This document shows, piece by piece, positions 8,549 to 16,904 of a DNA stretch of 64,000 bases. The stretch covers positions 682,001 through 746,000 of the forward strand of contig NZ_CP051204.2 in NCBI RefSeq assembly GCF_012516375.2, given 5' to 3'. The translations under genes and the position numbers were made by a program. The stretch is from Chitinophaga oryzae. Lineage in GTDB: Bacteria > Bacteroidota > Bacteroidia > Chitinophagales > Chitinophagaceae. Within the stretch, counting starts at the first letter, position 1, and each line of letters begins with the position of its first letter. The notes below the pieces were generated by a model, which was given only the letters and a program-made list of their open reading frames with translations, did no database searches and was not told the DNA's origin.

Positions 8549-8704
8549 CACGCAAAGGCGCAAAGCAGCAAAGAACGCAAAGAATTAGTTAGAATCATAA
8601 GAACGCAAAGGGGCGGAGATCAAATTTTGATCTCCGCCCCTTTGTTTTCTCTGCTCGCTTATATTTTATTCTTTGCGTTCTTTGCTGCTTTGCGCCTTTG
8701 CGTG
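8549..8704. repeat. 156-bp near-perfect palindrome of CGCAAAG words
   Basis: The outer arms 8549-8585 and 8668-8704 are perfect 37-bp inverted copies and consist of spaced CGCAAAG/GCAAAG words. An inner perfect 19-bp inverted repeat (8606-8624 with 8626-8644, core GGGGCGGAGATCAAA) sits at the centre. On the minus strand the repeat begins two bases after the jetC TAG stop codon (8707-8709). A degraded copy of the same family is at 22979-23185. It has no ORF and no transposase; it resembles a REP/BIME-like or non-autonomous palindromic element. Confidence 0.9.
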
Positions 8705-8706
8705 AA

Positions 8707-11700
8707 CTACGCTTCCATGGTTTCGAACTCTTTCTTCCTTTCCCTGTATTCTTCCATGGTGAAGTTATACACCACGGAATCGCGTTTGTTTTTGTTGGAT
8801 ACGAAGTGACAGGCATGAATATACGGCTCTGCGATATTCAGTTTGTCCAATGGTGTTACCACCAGCAGCTGGAGGTTGAGCTGGCCGCAATATTCCATGA
8901 GGTAATGGCTTTTTTCCGGGTCCAGTTTGCTGAAGGCCTCATCCACGGTGATAAAGCGCAGGCTGCGGTGCTGGCGGTTGGCCTCGTTGATGCCGAACTG
9001 GTAGGCGATGGCGGCGCCCAGGATGGTATAGGTGAACTGGGCTTTCTCTCCACCGGAAAGGCTGGCGGTATCCTCGTAGTATTTAAACGCTTTGTTATCG
9101 GCCACATAGTACTCTTTGGCGCCGAAGTCGAGCCAGTTGCGGACATCCGTTACTTTCCGGCGCCATGCTTCATTTTGCTGCAGCTCGGTGATCAGTACCT
9201 TGATGTTTTCGAAGAGCTGTTCGCCGTAGGCTTCGTCTTTCTCCAGGTGGTACTTCATGGAGTCCGGCACGGCGCCGCTTAGTTTCTCTTTGAAGTTGCG
9301 GATCTCCACGTCTTTCACATGGCGGCATTCCAGCTGGAGGTAGGTGTCCGGGTTTTTGTTGAAGGTGATGTTGCGGAGCGGTTCGTTGAGATCATCCATC
9401 ACTTCGCGGATCAGGTCTTCCTGACCGTATATCCATGCCCGGTAGTTGGTGATAGCGTTGAGCATGCTTGTGTCCATATATTTACGGAAACGTTCCTTGT
9501 GCTCGATGAGGCGCTGGTATTTGATATTTTCGTACAGCGACGTGAATTCGTCGAGGTATCTGACATGCGGTTGCAGGTCGCTGACGTCGCCGAGCCATTC
9601 GGGATAGGCATCATGGATGGCTTTGGACGGCATTACGAATGCCGACAGCTGCCGGGTGATTTCTGCTTCTTTTTCGGCCGACTGGCGCATGGCGTCGTGC
9701 AGGGTCGCTTTCAGGTTATCGTCTGCCCGTTTGCGGTAGGAAGCCAGTTCAGCGGTGGTTTCGGCCGGTTCGGTGAGCGACAGGTCGGAGAGGTATTCCA
9801 GCACGTATTGCAGGGAGACGTCGTCCAGCTTATTTACTTTCAGTTGGTTGAAATGCCGCAGTTTTTCGGCGGCTTTATCATCGATACGGCCTTTTTCCTG
9901 CAGGGCTCTTTCTTTCTCTTTCTCTTTTTCCTGTATCTGGGCGATGACTTCGTCGAGCTGATCGCAGATCGCCTGGTATTTATCGCTGGTTTTCAGCAGC
10001 TGTGCTTTTTCCCGGGCAAAAGATTCGATGACGCCGGCATGTGTCTGCCAGTTGATCTCGCTATAGTTGCGGAGCGAGAGAAAAGCGTTCAGCAGGGTAT
10101 TGACGGTGGTGATGGCCTTGCGGCTGTTTTCCAGCTGGGAGATGCTGTGCTGCAGCGTTTCGATGTTGGCACTGCATTCGTCCTGCTCTGCTTTGAGTAA
10201 CCGCAGTTTGTTTTTGTTGTTCCAGCCGAGCACATAGTTGTTCTGTTGTGAGCGGTTGGGGCGGTCGTCTTTCTCGTGGCGTGTAGCCTGCCGCGTTAGT
10301 CCGTTGGAGGTAACGGCTTTGCGCGATTTGTTAAACACGGCCATGTCGTCGGTGCAGGTATAGTCAAACTGGTCCAGCAGCTGGTTTTGCAGCCATTCTT
10401 TGAAGATGGTGCCGGGTTTGATTTCTATCTTCTGCAGGAGGCTGTCCTTTTCGGAAGGCATCCTGAGCATGGTATAGTTTTCATCTTCCACTTTATGGTA
10501 GACGAGGCGTGTTTGCAGGTTGTTGGAGTTGATGTATTTGTTGATGTCCATAATGTACTCTTCCGGCACCAGCAGGCGCAGGCCGAAGTTATGGAGTACT
10601 TTTTCAATGGCGTTTTCCCAGCGGCTTTCACTGTCTTTCACGCGTATCAGTTCACCTACGAAAGGCAGGTCGTCTTCCTGCACGTCCAGCATCTCTGCCA
10701 GTTGCTGCCGGATGCGTACCAATTCGTAAGGGATGTTGTTTTTACGGTTGAGGAAGGATTCGATCTCTTCTTCCAGCCGTGTGATCTGTGCTCTTTCGGC
10801 GGTGAGGCTGCTCTTGTAGTGGAACATTTCTTCCTGCAGCGTTTCCAGTTGTTTATCGTGTGCGCCTTTCAGTTGTTCGGCGCCGGAGATATTTTCGTGG
10901 AACTGCTGTTCGTCCGGATTGGGGGCCAGCTCCAGGCGGTCGGCGAGCATGTTGTACTCCTCCATTTTGTTACGTTTGCCTTCGAGGGCTTTCTGCTCGT
11001 AGTGGATGGATTTTTCGATGGAGCGCAGCTGCTCATCGACGCTGTTATTGGCTTTTTGGGCAATCAGCTCGTCTTTGCGCAGGTTCATGGTCTGCAGGTG
11101 CTCATTGATACCGGTGAGGATGGTCGCTGTTTTTTGCTGGTCTTTTTGCAGTGCTTCCAGTTCCTTTTCGAGGATATCTTTTTCCTGTTTGTTGAACCAT
11201 GCCGGCAGTATGTCCTGCAGCATCTGCAGTTCGCGGTTGCGGTCCTGCAGTTCCTGCCAGGCGGTTTTATTGGCGATGATGGGCTCCAGCATTTTGAGCT
11301 GGGTTTCATCTTTCTGGATGGCGCGGTGGCTGGACAGGAGGCTGTCGTAGTTTTCGCGCAGTTTCAGGAATTCACCTTCTGCGTCGGTTTCTTCGAGCAT
11401 CTGGCTGCGGATGAAGGTATTGAGGTCGCCCAGTACCTTGATGCCGACGGTCTGGTTGAAGAGCGACAGGGCTTTTTCGCTGCGCAGGCCGAAGATATTG
11501 CTGAAGAGGGCGGCGTATTCCTTGAAGCTGTCGGTGATTTCTGTTTTCGGGTATTCGAGGCGGAGTTTCTTTTTCCAGTCGCCTTTCATATCGAATTTAC
11601 CTGCGCCGAAGTGGTCGTTGATATTGAGTTTGTGGGGGGAAACGATGAATTGTCTTTTCAGTTCCCCGGAGTACCAGCGTACCTGCGCCAGCGTGATCTG

Positions 11701-12090
11701 GTGCATGGTGGCGGCGTTGTAGAAGTAGGCCAGCAGTACGGAGTACGGGTTGTTTTCCTTGTGGCGGAGCTGTTCTGTTTTGGATTGCAGCGAGTCTTCG
11801 GAGAAGGTTTTGCCATAATATCCCCAGAAGTAGGATTCTTCGCCGCGGTCCTTGCGCTGGTCCGTACCGGACGACTGGTTATAGAAGCGTTTGCCGGCCG
11901 GCACGAGCAGTGTCAGCAGGGCATCTATCAGGGTGGTTTTGCCGCTACCGTTGGCGCCTGTCAGCAGGGAGGTTTGACCGTTGGTATTGACGCGGTATAT
12001 TTTATTATGGAACGTGCCCCAGTTGTATATTTCAAGATATTGTAACCGGAACCCGCTTTCTTTGGAATCACTGTTGAACAGGGTTGACAT
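8707..12090 (-). CDS. jetC: JetC/MksB-like SMC ATPase
   Basis: An 1127-residue SMC/MukB-like ATPase. Walker A GANGSGKTTLID is at residues 45-56; a long coiled-coil middle runs from about 240 to 900, interrupted near 470-640 by a hinge-like globular part; the ABC signature LSGGEKAQFTYTILGAA and Walker B LRFITVDEAFSKLDPEK lie near the C-terminus. In Wadjet (JetABCD, also EptABCD/MksBEFG) this subunit extrudes DNA loops and allows plasmid recognition. It overlaps jetB by 23 bp and follows jetA-jetB. Normally jetD, the topoisomerase-VI-like nuclease, is the fourth gene; here the coding strand ends at a palindromic repeat and then cydA begins. The protein itself looks complete. Confidence 0.88.
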   Translation of the reverse strand: MSTLFNSDSKESGFRLQYLEIYNWGTFHNKIYRVNTNGQTSLLTGANGSGKTTLIDALLTLLVPAGKRFYNQSSGTDQRKDRGEESYFWGYYGKTFSEDSLQSKTEQLRHKENNPYSVLLAYFYNAATMHQITLAQVRWYSGELKRQFIVSPHKLNINDHFGAGKFDMKGDWKKKLRLEYPKTEITDSFKEYAALFSNIFGLRSEKALSLFNQTVGIKVLGDLNTFIRSQMLEETDAEGEFLKLRENYDSLLSSHRAIQKDETQLKMLEPIIANKTAWQELQDRNRELQMLQDILPAWFNKQEKDILEKELEALQKDQQKTATILTGINEHLQTMNLRKDELIAQKANNSVDEQLRSIEKSIHYEQKALEGKRNKMEEYNMLADRLELAPNPDEQQFHENISGAEQLKGAHDKQLETLQEEMFHYKSSLTAERAQITRLEEEIESFLNRKNNIPYELVRIRQQLAEMLDVQEDDLPFVGELIRVKDSESRWENAIEKVLHNFGLRLLVPEEYIMDINKYINSNNLQTRLVYHKVEDENYTMLRMPSEKDSLLQKIEIKPGTIFKEWLQNQLLDQFDYTCTDDMAVFNKSRKAVTSNGLTRQATRHEKDDRPNRSQQNNYVLGWNNKNKLRLLKAEQDECSANIETLQHSISQLENSRKAITTVNTLLNAFLSLRNYSEINWQTHAGVIESFAREKAQLLKTSDKYQAICDQLDEVIAQIQEKEKEKERALQEKGRIDDKAAEKLRHFNQLKVNKLDDVSLQYVLEYLSDLSLTEPAETTAELASYRKRADDNLKATLHDAMRQSAEKEAEITRQLSAFVMPSKAIHDAYPEWLGDVSDLQPHVRYLDEFTSLYENIKYQRLIEHKERFRKYMDTSMLNAITNYRAWIYGQEDLIREVMDDLNEPLRNITFNKNPDTYLQLECRHVKDVEIRNFKEKLSGAVPDSMKYHLEKDEAYGEQLFENIKVLITELQQNEAWRRKVTDVRNWLDFGAKEYYVADNKAFKYYEDTASLSGGEKAQFTYTILGAAIAYQFGINEANRQHRSLRFITVDEAFSKLDPEKSHYLMEYCGQLNLQLLVVTPLDKLNIAEPYIHACHFVSNKNKRDSVVYNFTMEEYRERKKEFETMEA

Positions 12091-12664
12091 GCAATTTCAG
12101 TTTTGATTTGATTTCTTCCAGTTTTTCGTTGTTGACCAGTGCTTTGATCACCCTTTTTACCTCGTATTGATGCAGTTCCTTGTTGGCAGCATCTTCGCGG
12201 GTAGCTTTAAGGATACCGATGTTCAGCAGGCTGTTGATGGGTTTGTTCAGGTCTTTGAGCAGTTTGGATTTGTTGTTCCGCTCTTTGAAGAAGAGGGCGA
12301 GCCTTTCCTTGATTTCCTTTTGTGTCATGAACAGCCGGGTACCGTTGCCTTTGATGTCAAATTCATCGAGGGCTTCGCGGAGTACGATGCAGAGCAGCGT
12401 GGCTTCGTAGGTGAGCCTGGTTTTACGCATCAGGCGTGGCAGGGGTTTTTCGCCGGAGGTATCGTCTGCTTCGGGTTGCAGGATACGGGCGAAGCCGTCG
12501 CTTTCGTTGATGATGAGTTGCAGTCCTACCTGGTTCAGGTATTTGCTGAGTTCTGTCTGCCAGCCCAGCAGGTCTTTCCAGTAAGCTTTGTCTTCTTCGT
12601 ACACGGGACCCTGCATGAGTTTGAGGAACACGTGCGCAAAGGGAGAAATATTGTTATCGGCCAT
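12068..12664 (-). CDS. jetB: JetB/MksE-like subunit (DUF4194)
   Basis: A 198-residue protein corresponding to the DUF4194/JetB (MukE-like KITE) subunit: ISPFAHVFLKLMQGPVYEED at the N-terminus, LVGLQLIINESDGFARILQ-type and LTYEATLLCIVLREALDEF segments are the conserved blocks of the family. It bridges the kleisin (JetA) and the SMC ATPase (JetC). It is located 8 bp after jetA and overlaps jetC by 23 bp, showing tight translational coupling. Identification relies on both sequence resemblance and synteny. Confidence 0.85.
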   Translation of the reverse strand: MADNNISPFAHVFLKLMQGPVYEEDKAYWKDLLGWQTELSKYLNQVGLQLIINESDGFARILQPEADDTSGEKPLPRLMRKTRLTYEATLLCIVLREALDEFDIKGNGTRLFMTQKEIKERLALFFKERNNKSKLLKDLNKPINSLLNIGILKATREDAANKELHQYEVKRVIKALVNNEKLEEIKSKLKLHVNPVQQ

Positions 12665-12672
12665 GTTTCGTT

Positions 12673-14136
12673 TTAGTTTTGAGAGTTTGTGAACAGCACC
12701 ATCGGCATATTGATGACGCGGTTGCCCAGGGATACCGGATCAGGTGTTTCCAGTATGATGTGGCTGGATGACTGGCTGGCGATAGAGAAATAGGTGATGA
12801 GCTCTGTCAGCCCTTTCTCGGTGCCATAGATATCTACCAGTTCCTTCAAACTGATCTGTTTTTTGTTTTGTAATTGGGTACTGATGCGGTCCTCGAGGAG
12901 GGCGCGGTCGATGTTGAAGTGATTGAACAGCGCGTCCATATCGGCATCGGAGAAGTCGTTGCCGCCGATGCCTTCGGGGAATTCCACGTCGGGGTGTGTT
13001 TTTTTGTCGTCAGCCATCTCCCAGCGGTCGAGCATATCTATTTCCGGGTCGCTTTCTATGTCGATATAGAATTCTTCTCCGGGTACGTTGTCCAGCGTCT
13101 GGAAGGCCAGCTGGCGGATATCGTTGATGAGCTCCATGGCTTTCCGGTGATCGGTGAGGTTTTTCTCACTAAGGACGCGGCTGAGTTTATCGCTCAGTTT
13201 TTTGTTGGCGTCGATCACTTTTTTGCCGGAGGCGTGGAGGAACTGTTTCAGTTTCTTGAGGAAGCGGTCGTTTTTGTAGTCGATGTTCCGTTCCTCGAGC
13301 AGGTTATAGAGCTTTTCGATAAGCTCCCGCATTTCTTCCTGTTTGGTTTCGTCCATAAGGAACTGCCAGAAGGAGTAAAAGCTTTTCCCCTGGTCTTTCT
13401 GGCGGAGGGCTTCGAAAGAGTCGAGAGTATAGGCCAGGAGGGCGCCTTTGGCGATATCGCGTTCGCTTTGTTTGCGGTATATCTCCTGGGTGATCTGTTC
13501 GAAATTCTGTTCCACCTCCTTGAAATCGCTGAGGAGTTCTCTGGACATGCGGTTTACATCATAGCACCGTTCTTTGATCTGGGTGTCGTCAAACACCTGT
13601 ACTTTTCCGGTGATGGTGATGCTTTTGATCTCCTGTTCTATTTCGAATTTTTTTCTTTCCAGTTCCTGGATACGTTGTTTGGGGTCTTTATTGCTTTGGT
13701 CCACCAGTTCCTTCAGTTTGGAAAAGATGTCTTTAAAGCGGCTTTCAGTGCCCACAAATTCCCTTTTCTGGAGGGTGGATACCCAGTGCATCACTTTTTC
13801 CATGTCGCTGCTGAGCTCATGGATATCGTTGCCGTCGTCGTCGGGATACTTCCGGAGGAAGCCTTTATTGCTCCATTGTTCCACATATTTCCGGGCCCGC
13901 TCGTCTTCGTTGTCGAGCAGACCGGTGGCGTCTATTTCGTCATCTGTGGCGCGGTAGCCGGTAGCCACGAGATAATCGGACAGACGGGTGACCAGTTCCA
14001 CGTTGGGAATGGTGGTATGGTTTTTCTCCTTGAATGTTTGGTGAAAAAATGACAACATCATTGGCGCGCTACGTGCCCGGAGTATCTTTAGCGTGATGGA
14101 CTGGGCATATAGATTACATAATTGATCATAAGTCAT
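12673..14136 (-). CDS. jetA: JetA/MksF-like kleisin subunit (DUF3375)
   Basis: A 487-residue protein of the DUF3375/JetA family, the kleisin that links SMC heads. The start MTYDQLCNLYAQSITLKILRAR and the run of SAPMMLSFFHQTFKEKN, then a largely helical, charged middle (about 130-330) and a C-terminal winged-helix-like end fit the family. It begins the jetABC operon. The ATG lies 7 bp from an arm of the ACGAATT palindrome at 14143-14258; the bases between contain TAATTTTAC, a weak -7-like match, so promoter activity could partly come from the repeat. No jetD follows in the operon. Confidence 0.85.
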   Translation of the reverse strand: MTYDQLCNLYAQSITLKILRARSAPMMLSFFHQTFKEKNHTTIPNVELVTRLSDYLVATGYRATDDEIDATGLLDNEDERARKYVEQWSNKGFLRKYPDDDGNDIHELSSDMEKVMHWVSTLQKREFVGTESRFKDIFSKLKELVDQSNKDPKQRIQELERKKFEIEQEIKSITITGKVQVFDDTQIKERCYDVNRMSRELLSDFKEVEQNFEQITQEIYRKQSERDIAKGALLAYTLDSFEALRQKDQGKSFYSFWQFLMDETKQEEMRELIEKLYNLLEERNIDYKNDRFLKKLKQFLHASGKKVIDANKKLSDKLSRVLSEKNLTDHRKAMELINDIRQLAFQTLDNVPGEEFYIDIESDPEIDMLDRWEMADDKKTHPDVEFPEGIGGNDFSDADMDALFNHFNIDRALLEDRISTQLQNKKQISLKELVDIYGTEKGLTELITYFSIASQSSSHIILETPDPVSLGNRVINMPMVLFTNSQN

Positions 14137-14142
14137 GCAGTA

Positions 14143-14258
14143 AAATTACGAATTACGAATTACGAATTACGAATTGGGGGCGTATTATTAGGCATTTTTT
14201 CGAATTTAGGCCCCGTAAGGACCCCAATTCGTAATTCGTATTTCGTAATTCGTAATTT
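14143..14258. repeat. Palindrome with 37-bp arms of tandem ACGAATT words
   Basis: The left arm 14143-14179 contains four tandem heptamers (AATTACG) and ends in GGGG; the right arm 14222-14258 is its reverse complement with one mismatch in 37. The 42-nt centre contains no ORF. On the minus strand the repeat begins one base after the TAA stop codon (14260-14262) of the bestrophin gene and its other end stops 7 bp before the jetA ATG, so it fills the entire intergenic space. Confidence 0.9.
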
Positions 14259-14259
14259 C

Positions 14260-15167
14260 TTACATTATGTATAGCCCGTCAGCCTTGGGTTTGACGGGTT
14301 GGGGCACCGGTTCTTCACCCATCAGTTCTATCAGGTTGATTTCGATGGTGCGGGCGATGCTGTCGAGGGGGATGCCGAGGGGGTGGTATTCGAAGGGGTT
14401 CATCAGGGTGATGCCATTGAGGTGGGTGACATGGAACACGAAGCCGAACACCCATCCGAAGAGGATGGACCAGGCGCCGATGGATTCGGTCATCATGAGG
14501 GTGTTCATGATCACGTAGAACCAGATGAACAGCCGGGTGAAGTATACGTAGCTGGGCGGGAAGACGGTATTTTTGATGCGCTCAGACTTGCCCATTTCGT
14601 CGCAGTGTTTGACCAGCATGTCGTTGAGTTCGAGGAAGGCAAAGCCGTCTACCACGCCGGTGTTGCGGAGCTGCTGCAGGTCGGCCGACTGGAGGTTGAG
14701 CAGGGCGTTGGGAATATTCTGCTGCTGCTGTACATAGTCGATTTCTTCTTTGGTGAGGTAGCGGGTGTAGTAGTCGTCGGGGAGTTTCCGGAGGTTGGTT
14801 TTCAGGGCGTATACGAAAGAGAGGTGGCGGTAGATCATGTGGCGGACAAAAGTCTGTTGTTCCTGGTCGCCGTCGGTCTGTGTGTAGTAGAGCAGACTTC
14901 TGGCCCAGGAACGGGAGTCGTTGACGAGGGCCCCCAGATCATGCGGGCCTCCCACCAGCGGTCGTAGGCCTGGTTGTTATTGAAGCCGATAAAAAAGGCG
15001 ATAGCGGTACCCAGTACGGCCGATACGGCCACGGGAATGGTTATATGGTCCGAGAGCCAGTATTTATCGCCAAAATAAACAATGGTGCAACAAAGCAGCA
15101 ACATCAGGTCGACCTTCCAGGTAAAGGTAAAGATCTGCGCTAAGGAGAGGCGGTGTTTCAGCAGCAT
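14260..15167 (-). pseudogene. Bestrophin-family anion channel, frameshifted
   Basis: Two overlapping reading frames together form one bestrophin (UPF0187) protein of about 303 residues. The first part (from ATG 15167) ends its homology at NNQAYDRWWEARMIWG, the second resumes with ALVNDSRSWARSLLYYTQ and continues to the C-terminus at 14260. The join needs one extra base at the C-run 14931-14935 (five C where six restore the frame). Family members are pentameric inner-membrane chloride or cation channels. The lesion may be a real mutation or a homopolymer sequencing error. It is the last gene of the acyltransferase-kinase-regulator operon, 9 bp after the response regulator. Confidence 0.85.
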
Positions 15168-15176
15168 ATGTCTGAT

Positions 15177-15884
15177 TTATTTCTTCAGCAATTTATCCTT
15201 TAAAATGGTATTCATCACGCTGTCTTTGAGTCCCCTGGAAACCGCTACCGAGGCTTGTCCCATGATGATCCTGTTGCCTTCGATGCTGGTGATTTTCCGG
15301 GTGTTGATGATATACGATTTGTGGGTTTGAACAAATTCCGGACCGGTTATGTTCTCCGCCACCGCTTTCAGGGTGGCATGTGTCAGGTACCGTCCGTGGG
15401 TGGTATGGATATATACGTAGTTTTCCATCGCCTCTATAAAGATAATGTCTTCCAGCAGTATGCGCACCAATTTTTCTCCGGTTTTGATATAGATGTCTCT
15501 TTCCGCCACAGGGGCTGTTATTGACGGGGAAAGCACTTCCCGGGCACGGTTGGCGGCTTTGAGGAAACGTTCGAACGGGATGGGTTTCATCAGGTAATCG
15601 ATGGCGTCCAGCTCGAAACCTTTGAGGGCGTATTGTTCGTAGGCGGTGGTAAAGATCACTTTGGGCGGATGGGCTAGGCTTTCCAGCAGTTCTACCCCGG
15701 TGATGTAGGGCATTTCTACGTCGAGGAACAGCAGGTCGGCCGGCTGTTGCCGGAGGAGGTTGTTCAGTGACAGGGCGTCTTCGCAGACGCCTGCCAGGGA
15801 GAGGAAGTCTATTTTTTCCACGTATCCGGCCAGTCCTTTGCGGGCTACAGGTTCATCGTCGGTGATAATACAGCTGATTTTCAT
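15177..15884 (-). CDS. LytTR-family response regulator
   Basis: A 235-residue response regulator. Residues 1-120 are the receiver domain: acidic pocket ITDDEP, phospho-acceptor Asp in DLLFLDVEMP, conserved Thr/Ala region FTTAYEQYALKGFE and Lys in YLMKPIPFERF. Residues about 135-235 are a LytTR DNA-binding domain (IYIKTGEKLVRILLEDIIFIEA, TLKAVAENI, THKSYIINTRKI). It overlaps its kinase gene by 4 bp (ATGA), indicating a cognate two-component pair. Targets are unknown; the bestrophin gene immediately downstream is in the same operon. Confidence 0.93.
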   Translation of the reverse strand: MKISCIITDDEPVARKGLAGYVEKIDFLSLAGVCEDALSLNNLLRQQPADLLFLDVEMPYITGVELLESLAHPPKVIFTTAYEQYALKGFELDAIDYLMKPIPFERFLKAANRAREVLSPSITAPVAERDIYIKTGEKLVRILLEDIIFIEAMENYVYIHTTHGRYLTHATLKAVAENITGPEFVQTHKSYIINTRKITSIEGNRIIMGQASVAVSRGLKDSVMNTILKDKLLKK

Positions 15885-16903
15885 AAAGCTATTTTTAGGT
15901 CTGCCGAATAATTCTCTCCGCTGTTGCAGAAGGCCAGGTCATGTTTCCCCGGGTAGAGAAGGGCCAGGCGCCGGCGCAGGTTCTCCAGCCCGATGCCGCC
16001 TTTTTTCTGTTTCATTTCTATGGCGGGGATGGCGTTGCTGACATGAAATACCAGCCAGTCGTTTTGCAGGCTGGCGTTGATATTGATCCAGTATTCGCCA
16101 CCGGCGTATTTGAATGCGTTTTCCACCAGGGGTAATAACAATAACGGGTATACGCTTTGTTTGTTCAGCCGGGGATCAATTTCCACGGTCAGCCGCAGGT
16201 GTTCGTTCATGCGGCTCCGTTGCAGGTCGATATAAGATTGCAGGTACTGTAGCTCTTTTCCCACGGCTACAGTTTGCTGGTGATCGTACAGCTGGTAGCG
16301 TAGCAGTTCGGAGAGTTTTTCCACGGTATGTTTGGCAGTGCCTACGCTTTCGTCCATCTGGAAATACACCGTATTGAGGGCATTGAAGAGGAAATGGGGA
16401 TGGAACTGGGCTTTGAGGAAGCGCAGCTCTGTCTGGAGCTGGTCGTTGCTGATTTTTTCCAGCAGCAGCTGCTGCTCGTAACTTTTCCGCAGCGAGGCGT
16501 TGGCGCGTTTGATCACATAGTACAGCAGGTAAAACAACGTGGGTATCAGGGTGAGATTGATCACGTCGTAGAGCTGGCATCCTCTTTCTCCGGTGAAGTG
16601 CTGGATCGGCAGGATGATACCGTCGGTAAAGGTGATGATCACCGCCGCCACCACCAGGTACTCCCTGATGACGGGGCCGGGCTTCGGCTGCCGTTGATAG
16701 TATTGCAGCAGGCAGTTCAGCATCCAGACGTAGATATAGCCGGTGAAGAGCAGCACGCCTTCGATCGCCGTTTCCTGCCAGGGCCGCTCCCAGAAACGGA
16801 AACCGGTGAGAACGGCGTTGATCAGGCGCATGCTGACATAGATAACTAAGGCGTATAAAACGGGGAAAATGTATTTGCGCCAGAACTGTTCCATCCGGAT
16901 CAA
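15881..16903 (-). CDS. LytS-type sensor histidine kinase
   Basis: A 340-residue membrane kinase. The first about 140 residues contain four hydrophobic segments and no extracytoplasmic domain; the His_kinase region has the phospho-acceptor motif QFHPHFLFNALNTVYF, and LLLPLVENAFKYA (N-box) precedes a GGIGLENLRRRLALLYP G-box. This is the family paired with LytTR regulators, which it overlaps by 4 bp. It starts 1 bp from the end of the acyltransferase gene, so all are probably on one mRNA. The stimulus cannot be read from the sequence. Confidence 0.92.
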   Translation of the reverse strand: MIRMEQFWRKYIFPVLYALVIYVSMRLINAVLTGFRFWERPWQETAIEGVLLFTGYIYVWMLNCLLQYYQRQPKPGPVIREYLVVAAVIITFTDGIILPIQHFTGERGCQLYDVINLTLIPTLFYLLYYVIKRANASLRKSYEQQLLLEKISNDQLQTELRFLKAQFHPHFLFNALNTVYFQMDESVGTAKHTVEKLSELLRYQLYDHQQTVAVGKELQYLQSYIDLQRSRMNEHLRLTVEIDPRLNKQSVYPLLLLPLVENAFKYAGGEYWININASLQNDWLVFHVSNAIPAIEMKQKKGGIGLENLRRRLALLYPGKHDLAFCNSGENYSADLKIAL

Positions 16904-16904
16904 G

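Noticed and set aside
8461..8706. A hidden or truncated jetD after jetC
   Set aside because: The space is only about 245 bp, holds the palindrome and the cydAB promoter, and none of the frames looks like a fragment of the JetD nuclease.
9319..10200. Further long plus-strand frames opposite jetC
   Set aside because: They are antisense to the coiled-coil part of jetC, where a lack of stop codons on the opposite strand is expected from its codon use.
10387..12045. A long open frame on the plus strand opposite jetC
   Set aside because: It lies entirely within the conserved SMC-type gene on the other strand and has a low-complexity hydrophobic translation with no domain; it is a shadow of codon bias.
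14143..14258. Tandem ACGAATT words read as a CRISPR-like array
   Set aside because: The units are 7 bases in direct tandem with no spacers, and the second half is the inverted copy of the first; it is a palindrome, not an array.
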